A program made the position numbers and the translations under genes. This document shows positions 17,137-26,475 of a DNA stretch of 64,000 bases, piece after piece; the first letter of the stretch is position 1, and each line of letters starts with the position of its first letter. The stretch is from assembly GCA_016926255.1 (NCBI GenBank), contig JAFGOY010000011.1, positions 1-64,000 of the forward strand, in the 5' to 3' direction. The DNA is from Anaerolineae bacterium. Its GTDB lineage: Bacteria; Chloroflexota; Anaerolineae; Aggregatilineales; UBA3940. Under the pieces are notes generated by a model. That model was not told the origin of the DNA. It made no database searches and worked only from the letters and a program-made list of their open reading frames with translations.

Positions 17137-18674
17137 TGGCCCGCTCTCTGTAACGCGGCTCTCAGGCGTTTCCACGCTTCTTTTGCTGACGGCGGCTCGG
17201 TTTCGAGCGGCTGCGGGCTGTAGCGCGCTTCGATAAACGCCCCGGTCAGGCTCTCGATCTCTTCCTCGTTCTCCGTCAATTTTGCCGCGAGTGACAGTTG
17301 GTATTCATATGGAGTTTGTGATGGCCTGCGACCCAGCCCGGCATTTGAGGCGCGATGTAGTATGCTGAGATAGTAATAGCGAACACGTTCGCCTGGCGTC
17401 ATCCGGCTTAGCCGAATGACTTCCCATCCGGTTCGATCAACTCCCGGCTGCCTGCCGCGAAGCCTTTCGGGAATGATTTTTGGAAGCCGCTCACCGACAA
17501 TCCTGGCTGCCCGACTCAGGCGTTCCGTCAGCGTTTTCCAGAATCGGGTGATTGCCTGCCAGAACCGGGTATGCCTGAATTTCTCCAGGAACTCAGGATT
17601 GTCTTTGAGAACGCTGTAGACAACATAGATCAGCACCAGTGATGCAATAATCCACGATGCTACTGCCCGGATCGCCACCCAGTTCCAATCGAGGTAAAAG
17701 GGAGTCCGGACTGCTTCTTCTGCCGGGAGGATATCTGCGATGTCCCGTTCGACGGCGGGTTCTATGGGTTCGGGTTCACCAAGCAGGTGGAAGGGAAGCG
17801 AGAACAGCAGGACGATCAGATAGTTGAGCACAAACATTATGATCGTCAGGATACGATTCAGAATATCAAAGGTCTGTCGAAGGACATCGAGCAGACCGCC
17901 GGTGTAACCGGTGGGCATCAAAAAGGCAATCATCGTCGCCAGTCCGATCAGCGCCAGGCTGCGGTACAGCCAGCGTGAGCGAGTATGCCCGACAATCCGC
18001 GTTTTTTGAATATTCCACTGCCGTTGGAGATGGTCGTAGTTGACCTGGCTGAGCAGGACAAGCGAGACCAGGAAGTAAACCGGCAGGTATAACGACAGTC
18101 CGGTTCCTTTCGGTGCATTGATAGGTGCGTACTGGAGAAAACCGGCCAGGGCCAGAATCAGAAATCCCCCGGCGAAAATATTTTGCATGACTTTTGTGTA
18201 AGGCGACACATAATCTGCAGTAATGACTTCCCTGTACTTCAAGATCGAAAGGTCTCGAATTCTGGAGAATTGGTCAGCCAGCGCGCTAATAACCGTCCAG
18301 AGCAGAATGCAGACAGCAAATACGATCAACGAAGCGGGGGAGATGGCGAACAGGTCAAATCGTTGATCCTGACTCCGGAACAGATGATATAAGAATTCCC
18401 CGGACTTGGTCAGAACAATGAGGAAGGAAATCTGGGAAAAGGCAATCCAGTACCGGCGCACTCCCCGGACTCTGTTCCTGACGATAAAAGTCCGGATGTA
18501 GAATGTTTGAAGCGTGGTGATGATCCCGACGATCATCAGATAGGGGCCGATATCAAGAGTGAAAGCCTGGCACAGCCGGATGACAGGGATCAGGCAGCAC
18601 CCGACCAGTCCGGCAACTATTACGGGATAAAAGAACTGGTGTCGCCAGTCGGTGTTAGGTGGATCAATGCTCAT
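17100..18674 (-). CDS. Polytopic membrane protein with C-terminal DUF4129 domain
   Basis: The 524-residue product has about nine membrane segments between residues 10 and 360 and a cytoplasmic C-terminal domain (about 430-510) with R-x-R-Y-Y-Y-L-S-I-L and T-P-Y-E-Y-Q-L-S-L motifs, as in DUF4129. In most bacteria DUF4129 ends a protein that also carries a transglutaminase core; no Cys-His-Asp transglutaminase domain is visible here. It is the last gene of the MoxR-DUF58-DUF4129 operon, overlapping DUF58 by 4 bp. The system is thought to help assemble or activate surface protein complexes; exact role unknown. Confidence 0.8.
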   Translation of the reverse strand: MSIDPPNTDWRHQFFYPVIVAGLVGCCLIPVIRLCQAFTLDIGPYLMIVGIITTLQTFYIRTFIVRNRVRGVRRYWIAFSQISFLIVLTKSGEFLYHLFRSQDQRFDLFAISPASLIVFAVCILLWTVISALADQFSRIRDLSILKYREVITADYVSPYTKVMQNIFAGGFLILALAGFLQYAPINAPKGTGLSLYLPVYFLVSLVLLSQVNYDHLQRQWNIQKTRIVGHTRSRWLYRSLALIGLATMIAFLMPTGYTGGLLDVLRQTFDILNRILTIIMFVLNYLIVLLFSLPFHLLGEPEPIEPAVERDIADILPAEEAVRTPFYLDWNWVAIRAVASWIIASLVLIYVVYSVLKDNPEFLEKFRHTRFWQAITRFWKTLTERLSRAARIVGERLPKIIPERLRGRQPGVDRTGWEVIRLSRMTPGERVRYYYLSILHRASNAGLGRRPSQTPYEYQLSLAAKLTENEEEIESLTGAFIEARYSPQPLETEPPSAKEAWKRLRAALQRAGHQEDNSQSEESD

Positions 18675-19846
18675 AATCTATGCTCGATATCGTTCTCTGT
18701 CCAGACCTCATAAACCGGCAAGCCGGGCGAAACCGGTTGGTTGTGCGATTCGGCGTCGGGGTAGACAAGGATCAGCGCCACCGCCAGCCCGGATTTCTGG
18801 AGCGTTGCAAGGGTATTTTGCAGATTTTCGTCGTTTTTTCCCGTTATGGCGACAACTGTGCTCCCCCAGGAAAGCTGCATACTTCGGCTGTGGAGTGTTT
18901 CGGCGAACTGAGACCCGTCCGTCAACCGAACCTGCGCCAGTGTTTCCAATATAGACAGCAGATAGCCCCGCCCAGGGCGCGGCGGATAAAGCATCGAGAT
19001 CAGGGAGCCGTCTTCTGGATCGTAAGATTCGAGTGACAGCCCGGCGGCCAATCCTTCGTGCTCGCAGATGTGATGGGCCAGCGAGGCGGCAGTCGTGATC
19101 GCCAGTTCAGAGGCATAATGCCGGTAGCGGAAATTGTAGCTTTCTCGATCCAGGTCGAGACAGATCAGCGTTTCCCTGGCAACCGCTGCTTTGTATTGTT
19201 TGACCAGCATCTGGCCGGATCGAGCAGTGGCCGTCCAGTGGATGCGACGCGGTGAGTCGCCGGGAATGTAATCGCGCAGTCCGGTGACGTGCGTTGGGTC
19301 TTCGAACAGGGAAGTGGCTGCCGGGAGTGAGGCCAGGGGCGAGTTCGTAGGAAGCCCCAGGCGCTGCAAGGGGATAATTTTGGGGAAAACCGTCAGGTAT
19401 TCGGCGTCCAGGTGAGCTTCGGGCTGATTCAGAATACCTAGAGGGTCATTGACTTTTATTTGCAGCGGACCAACAGCGTATTTGCCACGTTTCTGGCAGT
19501 TCAGTGTGTAGTCGGTGCGATATGTCTGTGCGGCGACGAGGGCAACTGCTTCGCGAACGCGCTGCGAAGCGGCCAGTTCCGGCGGCAGGCTCTCGTAGAT
19601 GGCAAGGCCGGGCGTGGGCAGCAGGCCGGGATTGGTCACCATGAGTTCGACGTTGATCTTTTCGCCGAGAAAGGCGTGTGTTGTGAAATCGCGACGGGCT
19701 TTGAGGTTTCGATGGGTATGCTGTACCCACAGGCGTGAGAGAAGGTAGACCGCTGCAAATAGATAGACGATGTTAAAAAACAGGTCGATCCGCAGCAGTA
19801 TGGCGACCAGAAGTAGCAAAGCCAGGAAGCGAAGATAATTCCGCAT
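18671..19846 (-). CDS. DUF58 domain protein
   Basis: The 391-residue product has two N-terminal membrane segments (about 5-40), a beta-rich extracytoplasmic part, and the DUF58 signature D-Y-x-P-G-D-S-P-R-R-I-H-W near residue 195, followed by a von Willebrand A-like fold with L-D-L-D-R-E-S and a region near 335 with the W-G-S-T-V-V-A-I strand. It is the usual partner of MoxR ATPases. It overlaps MoxR by 1 bp and the DUF4129 gene by 4 bp, indicating a tight operon. Confidence 0.9.
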   Translation of the reverse strand: MRNYLRFLALLLLVAILLRIDLFFNIVYLFAAVYLLSRLWVQHTHRNLKARRDFTTHAFLGEKINVELMVTNPGLLPTPGLAIYESLPPELAASQRVREAVALVAAQTYRTDYTLNCQKRGKYAVGPLQIKVNDPLGILNQPEAHLDAEYLTVFPKIIPLQRLGLPTNSPLASLPAATSLFEDPTHVTGLRDYIPGDSPRRIHWTATARSGQMLVKQYKAAVARETLICLDLDRESYNFRYRHYASELAITTAASLAHHICEHEGLAAGLSLESYDPEDGSLISMLYPPRPGRGYLLSILETLAQVRLTDGSQFAETLHSRSMQLSWGSTVVAITGKNDENLQNTLATLQKSGLAVALILVYPDAESHNQPVSPGLPVYEVWTENDIEHRL

Positions 19847-20805
19847 TATTTTGACCAGTGCCCAACATCTAATTCAGCCTGCTCGACAATCCGGCTCAGA
19901 ATCTCGACGGCGGTTCGTCCGCGAAGCTGGCTTTCTGGCCTGACGATCAGGCGATGGGCAAGTGTGTACGGGGCCAGGAATTTGATGTCGTCGGGAATCA
20001 CGTAGTCGCGTCCGCGAAGCGCAGCCAGCGCCTGCCCGCACTTGTAGAGGGCAAGCGACCCGCGCGTGCTGGCTCCAAGTGCCAGATCGGAATGTTCGCG
20101 GGTGGCCCGGACGATATTCAGAATATACTGTTCCAGCGTCTCGTCGATGTGAACATCGGTGATCGTGTCATGCAGCGGTTGGAGCATGGCCCCATCGACC
20201 ACCTGGCCGATGGTCTCGATGGGGTGCTGCTTTCTCAGGTTGCGCAGGACGGTGATTTCGTCAGCTGGTTCCAGGTAGCCCAGCGACAGGCGCATCAGGA
20301 ACCGGTCGATCTGCGCCTCCGGGAGCGGGAACGTCCCTTCCAACTCGATGGGGTTCTGGGTGGCGAGGACGAGAAACGGGGCGGGCAGATCGTAGGTCAC
20401 GCCGTCGATGGTGACCTGCTGTTCAGCCATTGCCTCAAGCAGCGCCGACTGCGTGCGCGGCGTCGCCCGGTTGATCTCATCGGCCAGGAGCAGGTTTGTG
20501 AAGACCGGCCCGGCGCGAAATTCGAAATCGGCGGTTTTCTGGCTGTAGATGCTGACTCCGGTGACGTCATTGGGCATCAGGTCCGGCGTACACTGAATCC
20601 TGCCGAATTTCAGCCCTAAACTCGCTGCTACCGCGCGGGCCAGCATGGTTTTGCCTGTACCGGGCACGTCCTCGATCAGCACATGGCCGTGAACCAGCAT
20701 GGCAACAAGTAAAAGTTCGATGCGCTCGCGTTTTCCAACAATGACCGACTCGACATTGTCGGTGACGCGCTCAGCGAAGCTGGTGACGACAGATACTTTA
20801 TTCAT
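19846..20805 (-). CDS. MoxR family AAA+ ATPase
   Basis: The 319-residue product shows Walker A (E-D-V-P-G-T-G-K-T, near residue 50), Walker B (L-L-L-A-D-E-I-N-R-A), the sensor N in A-T-Q-N-P-I and the arginine-rich lid, all typical of MoxR. It is a cytoplasmic chaperone-like ATPase that acts on the DUF58 partner and on metal- or surface-complex assembly. First gene of the three-gene operon. ATG 20805 is preceded by AGAGGGT within the expected distance. Confidence 0.95.
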   Translation of the reverse strand: MNKVSVVTSFAERVTDNVESVIVGKRERIELLLVAMLVHGHVLIEDVPGTGKTMLARAVAASLGLKFGRIQCTPDLMPNDVTGVSIYSQKTADFEFRAGPVFTNLLLADEINRATPRTQSALLEAMAEQQVTIDGVTYDLPAPFLVLATQNPIELEGTFPLPEAQIDRFLMRLSLGYLEPADEITVLRNLRKQHPIETIGQVVDGAMLQPLHDTITDVHIDETLEQYILNIVRATREHSDLALGASTRGSLALYKCGQALAALRGRDYVIPDDIKFLAPYTLAHRLIVRPESQLRGRTAVEILSRIVEQAELDVGHWSK

Positions 20806-20948
20806 GTGTTGACCCTCTATCAGTGTATTGAGATGGTGGCCTGTTCAGTCTAGCATTGTGAACCTGTTTAGACAAAATCGCAGGCATAAAGCATTTCGGA
20901 GAGTCTTGTGATAGACTGGCGAAAGAAGGGGTAGATGGGGGTGAACCA

Positions 20949-21998
20949 ATGACATCGCTAAAGATCGACGTTCAGGATATGCTTGATTTTCTGGTTGGAC
21001 TGCTCAATACGCCCAGCCCAACCGGTTTTCACGAGCAGGCTGTTGCCTACTGCCAGCAGGCGTTTGCCGATCTGCCGTGTTCGTTTTCGATAAGCCGCAA
21101 GGGGGAACTGGTCGGGCTGTGGAATGGTCAGGACGACAGCCGTCCGCGTGCACTGACTGCCCATGTCGATACACTGGGAGCGATGGTCGCACAGATCGCG
21201 GATAACGGTCGGCTGAAGCTGACCCAGTTAGGCGGCTGGGCATGGGGATCGGTCGAGGGTGAAGGGGTGACCGTTTTCACCCGGAGCGGCAAGCGCTGCC
21301 GGGGTTCGATCATGCCGGTAAAGGCATCGGTCCATATATTTGGCGAAGCCGCCACAAAGTTTGAGCGCAAGTCGGACGCCTACGAAGTCCGGCTGGACAC
21401 CCGCACCCACAGGAAAAAGGACACCCTGGCACTGGATATCGACGTGGGCGATTATGTCGCTTTCGATCCCAGAGTGGAAGTCGGGGATGCCGGGTTCATT
21501 CGCTCGCGCCATCTCGACGACAAGGCCGGGGTTGCCTGCATCTACGGCGCGGTGAAAGCATTGGCCGCCGCCGGGCTGACTCCCGCGCAGCGAACGACGA
21601 TCCACATCAGCCATTACGAGGAAGTCGGGCATGGCGGTGCCTCCGGGTTCCCCGACGATCTCCATGAACTGGTCGTGGTCGATCTGGCGGTGGTGGGGCC
21701 GGAGCAAAACTGCGACGAGTTCAGCGTTGGGATATGTGCAAAGGATAACCAGGGGCCTTATCATATCGATCTCTTACGCCGGTTGATCCACCTGGCTGAA
21801 GACAAACAAATTCCGTTCAGGGTCGGGACCTACCCCTATTATGGCTCCGATGGCGAAGCCTACTGGTTTGCCGGTGGCGAAGCCGCGGTCGGATTGATTG
21901 GCCCCGGCGTTGACTCATCGCATCACTACGAGCGAACACACATTGACGGACTGGCGGCAACCGCCGAATTGATCGGTCAATACCTGCTGAGCTCGTAA
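20949..21998 (+). CDS. M42 family metallopeptidase (glutamyl aminopeptidase/deblocking type)
   Basis: The 349-residue product has the binuclear zinc set of M42 aminopeptidases: H72 and D74 in T-A-H-V-D-T, D190 in H-L-D-D-K-A-G, E224/E225 in Y-E-E-V-G-H-G, D245 in V-V-V-D-L and the terminal His in S-S-H-H-Y-E-R-T-H (about 327). Residues about 80-180 form the inserted PDZ-like dimerisation domain. Such enzymes form large tetrahedral cytoplasmic assemblies that trim peptides. A GGGGTGA region precedes the ATG. Next to it lies a dipeptidase, so the pair may serve peptide turnover. Confidence 0.92.
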   Translation: MTSLKIDVQDMLDFLVGLLNTPSPTGFHEQAVAYCQQAFADLPCSFSISRKGELVGLWNGQDDSRPRALTAHVDTLGAMVAQIADNGRLKLTQLGGWAWGSVEGEGVTVFTRSGKRCRGSIMPVKASVHIFGEAATKFERKSDAYEVRLDTRTHRKKDTLALDIDVGDYVAFDPRVEVGDAGFIRSRHLDDKAGVACIYGAVKALAAAGLTPAQRTTIHISHYEEVGHGGASGFPDDLHELVVVDLAVVGPEQNCDEFSVGICAKDNQGPYHIDLLRRLIHLAEDKQIPFRVGTYPYYGSDGEAYWFAGGEAAVGLIGPGVDSSHHYERTHIDGLAATAELIGQYLLSS

Positions 21999-22123
21999 TT
22001 TTTTAACATTATACAGTACTATACGAAGCAAAATCGCGTTTCGTGTAAAGAATCGGGCAGTCTATACGGAATTTCGCTGATTTCGTATAATTCCCCAGCC
22101 CTGAAACATGCAACGGAGCCGCT

Positions 22124-23200
22124 ATGTTGATTTTGGACGCCCATCAAGATATCGCCTGGAACATCATCACCCTGGACAGAGACTACCGGCGCGGAGCACG
22201 GCAGATCAGACAGATCGAAAACGGAACGGAAATCCCAAATTGGGTCGGAGAGGCGCTCCTGGGAAAACCGGAGTGGATCGAAGGCGAGATCGGGTTGATT
22301 TTTGCGACAATTTTCGTCACACCGGAGCGATTCAGACGCGGCTCGTGGGACTCTGTTTGTTATCGAGACACTGACGGAGCCTATTATCATGCGAAAAGGC
22401 AGCTCGATGCCTATTGCCGGCTTGTCGAGAGCGATGATCATCTCCAACTGGTGCTGACTCAGGGCGATCTGGCGGCGATTTTGCAGGATTGGGGGGACAA
22501 AGACCTCGATCTCGACGAGCGGCGGATTGGTCTGGTGCTGCTGATGGAAGGCGCCGACCCGATCCGCGATCCCGATCAGGTGGAAGAATGGTATGGATGG
22601 GGGCTGCGGGCGATCGGGCTGGCCTGGGAAGAAACCCGCTACGCCGGAGGAGCCCACGAACCGGGGTCGATCAGCGCTGACGGCCTGCTCCTGATGCAGT
22701 CGATGCAAACGCTGGGCATGATCCTCGATTTGAGCCACATCGCCGAGGAAGCCTACTGGCAGGCGCTGGATCGATACGATGGCCCTGTTTTCGTCAGCCA
22801 TGCCACGCCCCGGCGATTTTATCCTAACCCACGCGCGCTTTCCGACGAGATGATCGAGGCGCTGGCCGAACGCGGCGGGGTGATTGGGATCGCATTGTGC
22901 AATCAATTCCTAAAACCAGGGCTGCACATTGACGATCCGAAAGAGAGCGTGACGATCAGAGATGTGGCCTATGCCGTCGATCATGTCTGTCAGCTAACCG
23001 GTAGCGTCGAGCATGTGGGGATCGGCAGCGACCTGGATGGCACGTTTGGGCGCAGACACGCCCCGGCGGAGATCGATACGGTCGCCGATTTGCAGAAGAT
23101 CGCGGTGCCGCTCCGTGAAATGGGCTACTCGGAGCCGGAAATCAGCGCGATTTTCAATGGAAACATGCTCCGTATATTGAAAAAGGGGCTGCCGGAGTGA
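22124..23200 (+). CDS. M19 family (renal-type) dipeptidase
   Basis: The 358-residue product has the M19 pattern: D-A-H-Q-D near residue 5 (H and D zinc ligands), M-E-G-A-D-P-I (Glu bridging ligand), L-D-L-S-H near 205, and V-S-H-A-T-P-R near 227, then H-V-G-I-G-S-D-L-D-G near 305, the last conserved Asp-containing strand. These enzymes hydrolyse dipeptides, some with D-amino acids. No signal peptide is seen. A TATAAT at 22086-22091 lies 32 bp upstream of the ATG as a likely -10 element. It stands 125 bp behind the M42 gene. Confidence 0.92.
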   Translation: MLILDAHQDIAWNIITLDRDYRRGARQIRQIENGTEIPNWVGEALLGKPEWIEGEIGLIFATIFVTPERFRRGSWDSVCYRDTDGAYYHAKRQLDAYCRLVESDDHLQLVLTQGDLAAILQDWGDKDLDLDERRIGLVLLMEGADPIRDPDQVEEWYGWGLRAIGLAWEETRYAGGAHEPGSISADGLLLMQSMQTLGMILDLSHIAEEAYWQALDRYDGPVFVSHATPRRFYPNPRALSDEMIEALAERGGVIGIALCNQFLKPGLHIDDPKESVTIRDVAYAVDHVCQLTGSVEHVGIGSDLDGTFGRRHAPAEIDTVADLQKIAVPLREMGYSEPEISAIFNGNMLRILKKGLPE

Positions 23201-23271
23201 CGATGGGCGGGTAAGCGTGCTAGAATAGGGCAGTATTCATTGTTGGTGATCATTAGGAGACCAACTGGCTG

Positions 23272-23682
23272 ATGAGTCGGCTCTCGCAGATGGGTGTTTT
23301 CTGTATCGTCCTGGGCGGCGTTGTGTTTTTCCTGGGGATGTTCCCCTCGGCGGTTGACGCCGACAGCGTGCCCGGAATCGGTATTACTCAAATCCTGGCT
23401 ATGCTGGCCGGGCTGTTCCTGTTGATACTGGGTGGATACGTCGTCGCCTTTGCGATGTTCAGGCGGGGCCGCCCGGCAACGTTGATCAGCAGTATCGGTG
23501 TTCGCCTGGGGCTGACCGGTATGGTGTTCGCCACTGCTGCAACAATGGCCGACGCGCTGGGCTTTGGCTCTCATTCGGCAGGCCGCGGTCTTCTCTTCGG
23601 CTGGCTGCAAGCTGGCGGCATGCTGATCGGATTTGGCATCGCTGCGCTGGGTGTGTTGGTCTACGGTATGTCACGCTCGTAG
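23272..23682 (+). CDS. Small four-span membrane protein
   Basis: The 136-residue product has about four membrane segments (near 5-25, 38-60, 75-95, 105-130) and no recognised motif. A TAGAAT at 23221-23226 may be its -10 element. It touches the next small membrane gene, and both precede a membrane glycosyltransferase, so a shared envelope role is possible but unproven. Confidence 0.6.
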   Translation: MSRLSQMGVFCIVLGGVVFFLGMFPSAVDADSVPGIGITQILAMLAGLFLLILGGYVVAFAMFRRGRPATLISSIGVRLGLTGMVFATAATMADALGFGSHSAGRGLLFGWLQAGGMLIGFGIAALGVLVYGMSRS

Positions 23683-23683
23683 G

Positions 23684-24094
23684 GTGAGCGAAAAAGTGAG
23701 TGAACCGGTGGTCGAGAATAGTAAGACTAAAACACCAAGATCGGCTGTACAGCAGGTTGTATTGGCCATGATGATGGTCGGTGTGGCTGTTGTCTTTATC
23801 CTGATCGATCGCGATCCGGGTTGGCGGGCCTACCTGATCAGCGGTGGGGTGGCACTCTTATTCCTGGGGGCGTCGCTGGCAATGTGGCATCGAAGCAACT
23901 GGCTTGGCGTGCTGGCTCTGGCCGTCCTGTATACTGCGATGCTCTGGGATGAAGCCCGCCCGGCGAGCGGCATCATCGGGGCGCTGCTTGCCTTTTTCAG
24001 TGCGTGGATGACCTATTCACAGGAACACAACCCGGACCCGGCTGAATTTAAATCGCCGAGTGATGAACTAGAAGGAGACATCATCATCGAATGA
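23684..24094 (+). CDS. Small membrane protein of unknown function
   Basis: The 136-residue product (GTG at 23684; a GTG at 23696 with GGTGAG 7 nt ahead is equally likely) has about four membrane segments in residues 20-110 and an acidic C-terminal tail. I recognise no family. It overlaps the downstream glycosyltransferase start by 4 bp, so the two are translationally coupled. Confidence 0.6.
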   Translation: MSEKVSEPVVENSKTKTPRSAVQQVVLAMMMVGVAVVFILIDRDPGWRAYLISGGVALLFLGASLAMWHRSNWLGVLALAVLYTAMLWDEARPASGIIGALLAFFSAWMTYSQEHNPDPAEFKSPSDELEGDIIIE

Positions 24095-25272
24095 CCTGGT
24101 TATGGATTGGCTATGTGCTGCTCATCACAGTGTTTTTTGCCTGGATCGCGCTGGTTGGTCTTCGATTCAAGGGGAACCTGACACAGGAAACACTCCCCGC
24201 GAACCCGCCATCAGTCTCGACGATTGTTCCGGCCCGCAACGAAGAACGGAATATCGTCCGCTGCGTCGAGGGGCTGCTTCAGCAGGATTACGCACCTCTG
24301 GAGATGGTCTTCGTTGACGATGATTCGCGGGATGCAACGCCCAATATCCTTGCCCATTTCGCGAAGGGCGATTCGCGGATCAGGGTGATCGGAACCGGCG
24401 GGAAGCCTGGCGACTGGAACGGGAAACAGTGGGCGTGCCATTCGGGATATGAGGCGGCGACCGGCGATTGGCTGTGTTTCATGGATGCCGATACTTATGC
24501 CGAACCGGACCTGATCAGCAGAACAGTGGCTTTTGCGCTGGCGAACAATATCGATTTTCTGACCATGCAGCCCTGGTATGAAATCCGCGAACTGTGGGAG
24601 CGGATCGTTTTGCCGGTGGGCCTGCCCCCGCTGCTGCTCGCCTCCCCGCCGCACCGGGTCAACAATCCTGATGACCCGATGGTGATGGCGAACGGGCAGT
24701 TCATCCTCGTCCGGCGCGAAGTCTATGAAAACGCAGGAGGCCATGCCGGAGTACGAAGCAAGATGATGGATGACTTCTCGCTTGCCGAAAAGGTGTATGA
24801 GTCGAGGCATCGCATTTATATTGTCGACGGCACCGACGTGATGCGGGTGCGTCTGTATGCCAACCTGCGTGAAATCTGGAACGGCTGGCTGAAGGCCGCC
24901 GTAGAGATCAGCGGCGGATGGGCTAAAACGCTGGGTATCTTTGCGATCAACCTGCTGACGAATATCGTGCCGTTTGTCGTGCTGATCGTCGCACTGCTGA
25001 CGGGAAATCAGGATGCAGCGGTCATCATGGGGCTGTCGATCCTCGGCGTGATGATCTACTATGGCGCGATCAGAATGCTCGCTTTCCGCGCGCCGCCCTG
25101 GTCGGCGGTGACCTATCCGCTGGGTGGATTGATCGTAACTGGAATGATGCTGGACGGGATGTTCAGGCTGGCGACCGGTCGCGAGATCAAGTGGAAAGAC
25201 CGCCCGGTGATGGGCACCCCGGAAGTTCCGGTGGAACGTATTATCGGGAACCGCGAGCTTCCCAGGGCTTAA
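24091..25272 (+). CDS. GT2 family membrane glycosyltransferase
   Basis: The 393-residue product has an N-terminal membrane segment (about 2-22), a GT-A domain with S-T-I-V-P-A-R-N-E-E, V-D-D-D-S-R-D and the D-x-D equivalent M-D-A-D-T near residue 130, and two or three C-terminal membrane segments (about 285-350). The G-K-x-W-A-C-H-S-G stretch is like glycosyltransferases of carotenoid or membrane-lipid glucosylation (CruC-type), but substrate is not decidable. It probably uses a nucleotide sugar at the inner membrane face. It follows two small membrane proteins with overlapping starts. Confidence 0.82.
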   Translation: MTWLWIGYVLLITVFFAWIALVGLRFKGNLTQETLPANPPSVSTIVPARNEERNIVRCVEGLLQQDYAPLEMVFVDDDSRDATPNILAHFAKGDSRIRVIGTGGKPGDWNGKQWACHSGYEAATGDWLCFMDADTYAEPDLISRTVAFALANNIDFLTMQPWYEIRELWERIVLPVGLPPLLLASPPHRVNNPDDPMVMANGQFILVRREVYENAGGHAGVRSKMMDDFSLAEKVYESRHRIYIVDGTDVMRVRLYANLREIWNGWLKAAVEISGGWAKTLGIFAINLLTNIVPFVVLIVALLTGNQDAAVIMGLSILGVMIYYGAIRMLAFRAPPWSAVTYPLGGLIVTGMMLDGMFRLATGREIKWKDRPVMGTPEVPVERIIGNRELPRA

Positions 25273-25321
25273 AGCGCGGGCGGCTCACAACAAATATGAA
25301 CTGTTTAGAAAGCGAACCCGT

Positions 25322-26446
25322 TTGTGGCAGTCTGGTAGCCTGAGAGTCGCCCGTGTGGGCGGCATTGCCATCGATATACATTTTACATTTGTGCTGGTTC
25401 TTGCCTGGGGAGCCTGGCAGGGCTGGTCACAATATGGCGGCGTGTGGGGCGCAAGCTACGGTCTGCTGACGATTCTCCTGGTATTCGGCGCGATTGTAGC
25501 TCACGAACTGGGGCACAGTCTCCAGGCGCTGGCTTTTGGCCTGCGGGCGCGTCGAATCCTTCTCCTGCCGGTCGGCGGGCTGGCCCAACTGGACGACAAT
25601 CCATCGTCGGCGTGGCAGGAACTATTGATCGCACTGGCCGGGCCGCTGACCAGCCTGCTGCTGGCCCTGGTTTTGGGTGGGATCGTCTACCTCATCCAAC
25701 CTTTTTCGCTCGTCGGATGGCAGGATACACTCCTCTACCAGACTCCCCCCGGCCCGGTCTCCGCACTGCGCTACCTGTTCTGGACGAACGTGGTGTTGTT
25801 TTTCTTCAATATGCTGCCCGCCTTCCCGATGGACGGCGGGCGGATCGTCCGCTCGGCGATTGCGCTGTGGGGCGATTACGAGGCGGCGACAGTAGTCGCG
25901 GCCTGGCTGGGGCGGATCATGGCGCTGGGGATGGTTGTCGCCGGGGTGATCAACTGGCGAACCGGGGCAGTTGACCTCAACCCGGCGCTGCTGATCATGG
26001 CCCCGGTCGTGTTTTTGGGCGCGGTCGAAGAGGAATCGACGGTGCGACGCAGGCGAGCGCTGCTGCGGGTAACCGCCGGAGAAGTCTGCCGGGCACCGGC
26101 CAGCGTTGCCTCTCCCTGGGACCCGGTCACACGGAAAATCGTGCAGGGTGTTCGCGGCGATGGGCAGATGCTCCCGGTCGTGGTTGGCGAGCGGTTGGTA
26201 GGGATCGTCACCGCGCAGGATTTGCGGGGTGTTGGTTCGCGCCAGGACAATCCGACCATCGCTCATGTGATGCAGACCAGTTGCCCGGCGTTATCCTCCA
26301 ATGATACGCTGTGGGTCGCCGTCCAGGAGATGACGACCAGCCAGCTTTCGACGCTCCCGGTGGTCAACGGCGAAAAGCTGTTAGGAGTTGTCGGTTTACA
26401 TGAAATTCAACAGGCGGCCCGTCTCGCAAGGCGCAGGCGGCGCTGA
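25322..26446 (+). CDS. Site-2 protease (M50) with two CBS domains
   Basis: The 374-residue product has the intramembrane zinc protease core: H-E-L-G-H (H61, E62, H65) in the second membrane segment and N-M-L-P-A-F-P-M-D-G-G-R near residues 162-174, with D as third ligand. A C-terminal region (about 245-370) holds a CBS pair, as in the group III site-2 proteases, likely sensing adenine nucleotides. It cleaves membrane-embedded regulators or remnant peptides. The start is TTG at 25322, which places the usual short N-terminus in front of the first segment; no strong ribosome site is seen, so the start is uncertain. Confidence 0.9.
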   Translation: MWQSGSLRVARVGGIAIDIHFTFVLVLAWGAWQGWSQYGGVWGASYGLLTILLVFGAIVAHELGHSLQALAFGLRARRILLLPVGGLAQLDDNPSSAWQELLIALAGPLTSLLLALVLGGIVYLIQPFSLVGWQDTLLYQTPPGPVSALRYLFWTNVVLFFFNMLPAFPMDGGRIVRSAIALWGDYEAATVVAAWLGRIMALGMVVAGVINWRTGAVDLNPALLIMAPVVFLGAVEEESTVRRRRALLRVTAGEVCRAPASVASPWDPVTRKIVQGVRGDGQMLPVVVGERLVGIVTAQDLRGVGSRQDNPTIAHVMQTSCPALSSNDTLWVAVQEMTTSQLSTLPVVNGEKLLGVVGLHEIQQAARLARRRRR

Positions 26447-26475
26447 CCCTCACCCTGAACAGGAGATTCCCTCGT

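Noticed and set aside
22019-22906. Minus-strand frame of 295 codons
   Set aside because: Overlaps the M19 dipeptidase, whose motifs are complete.
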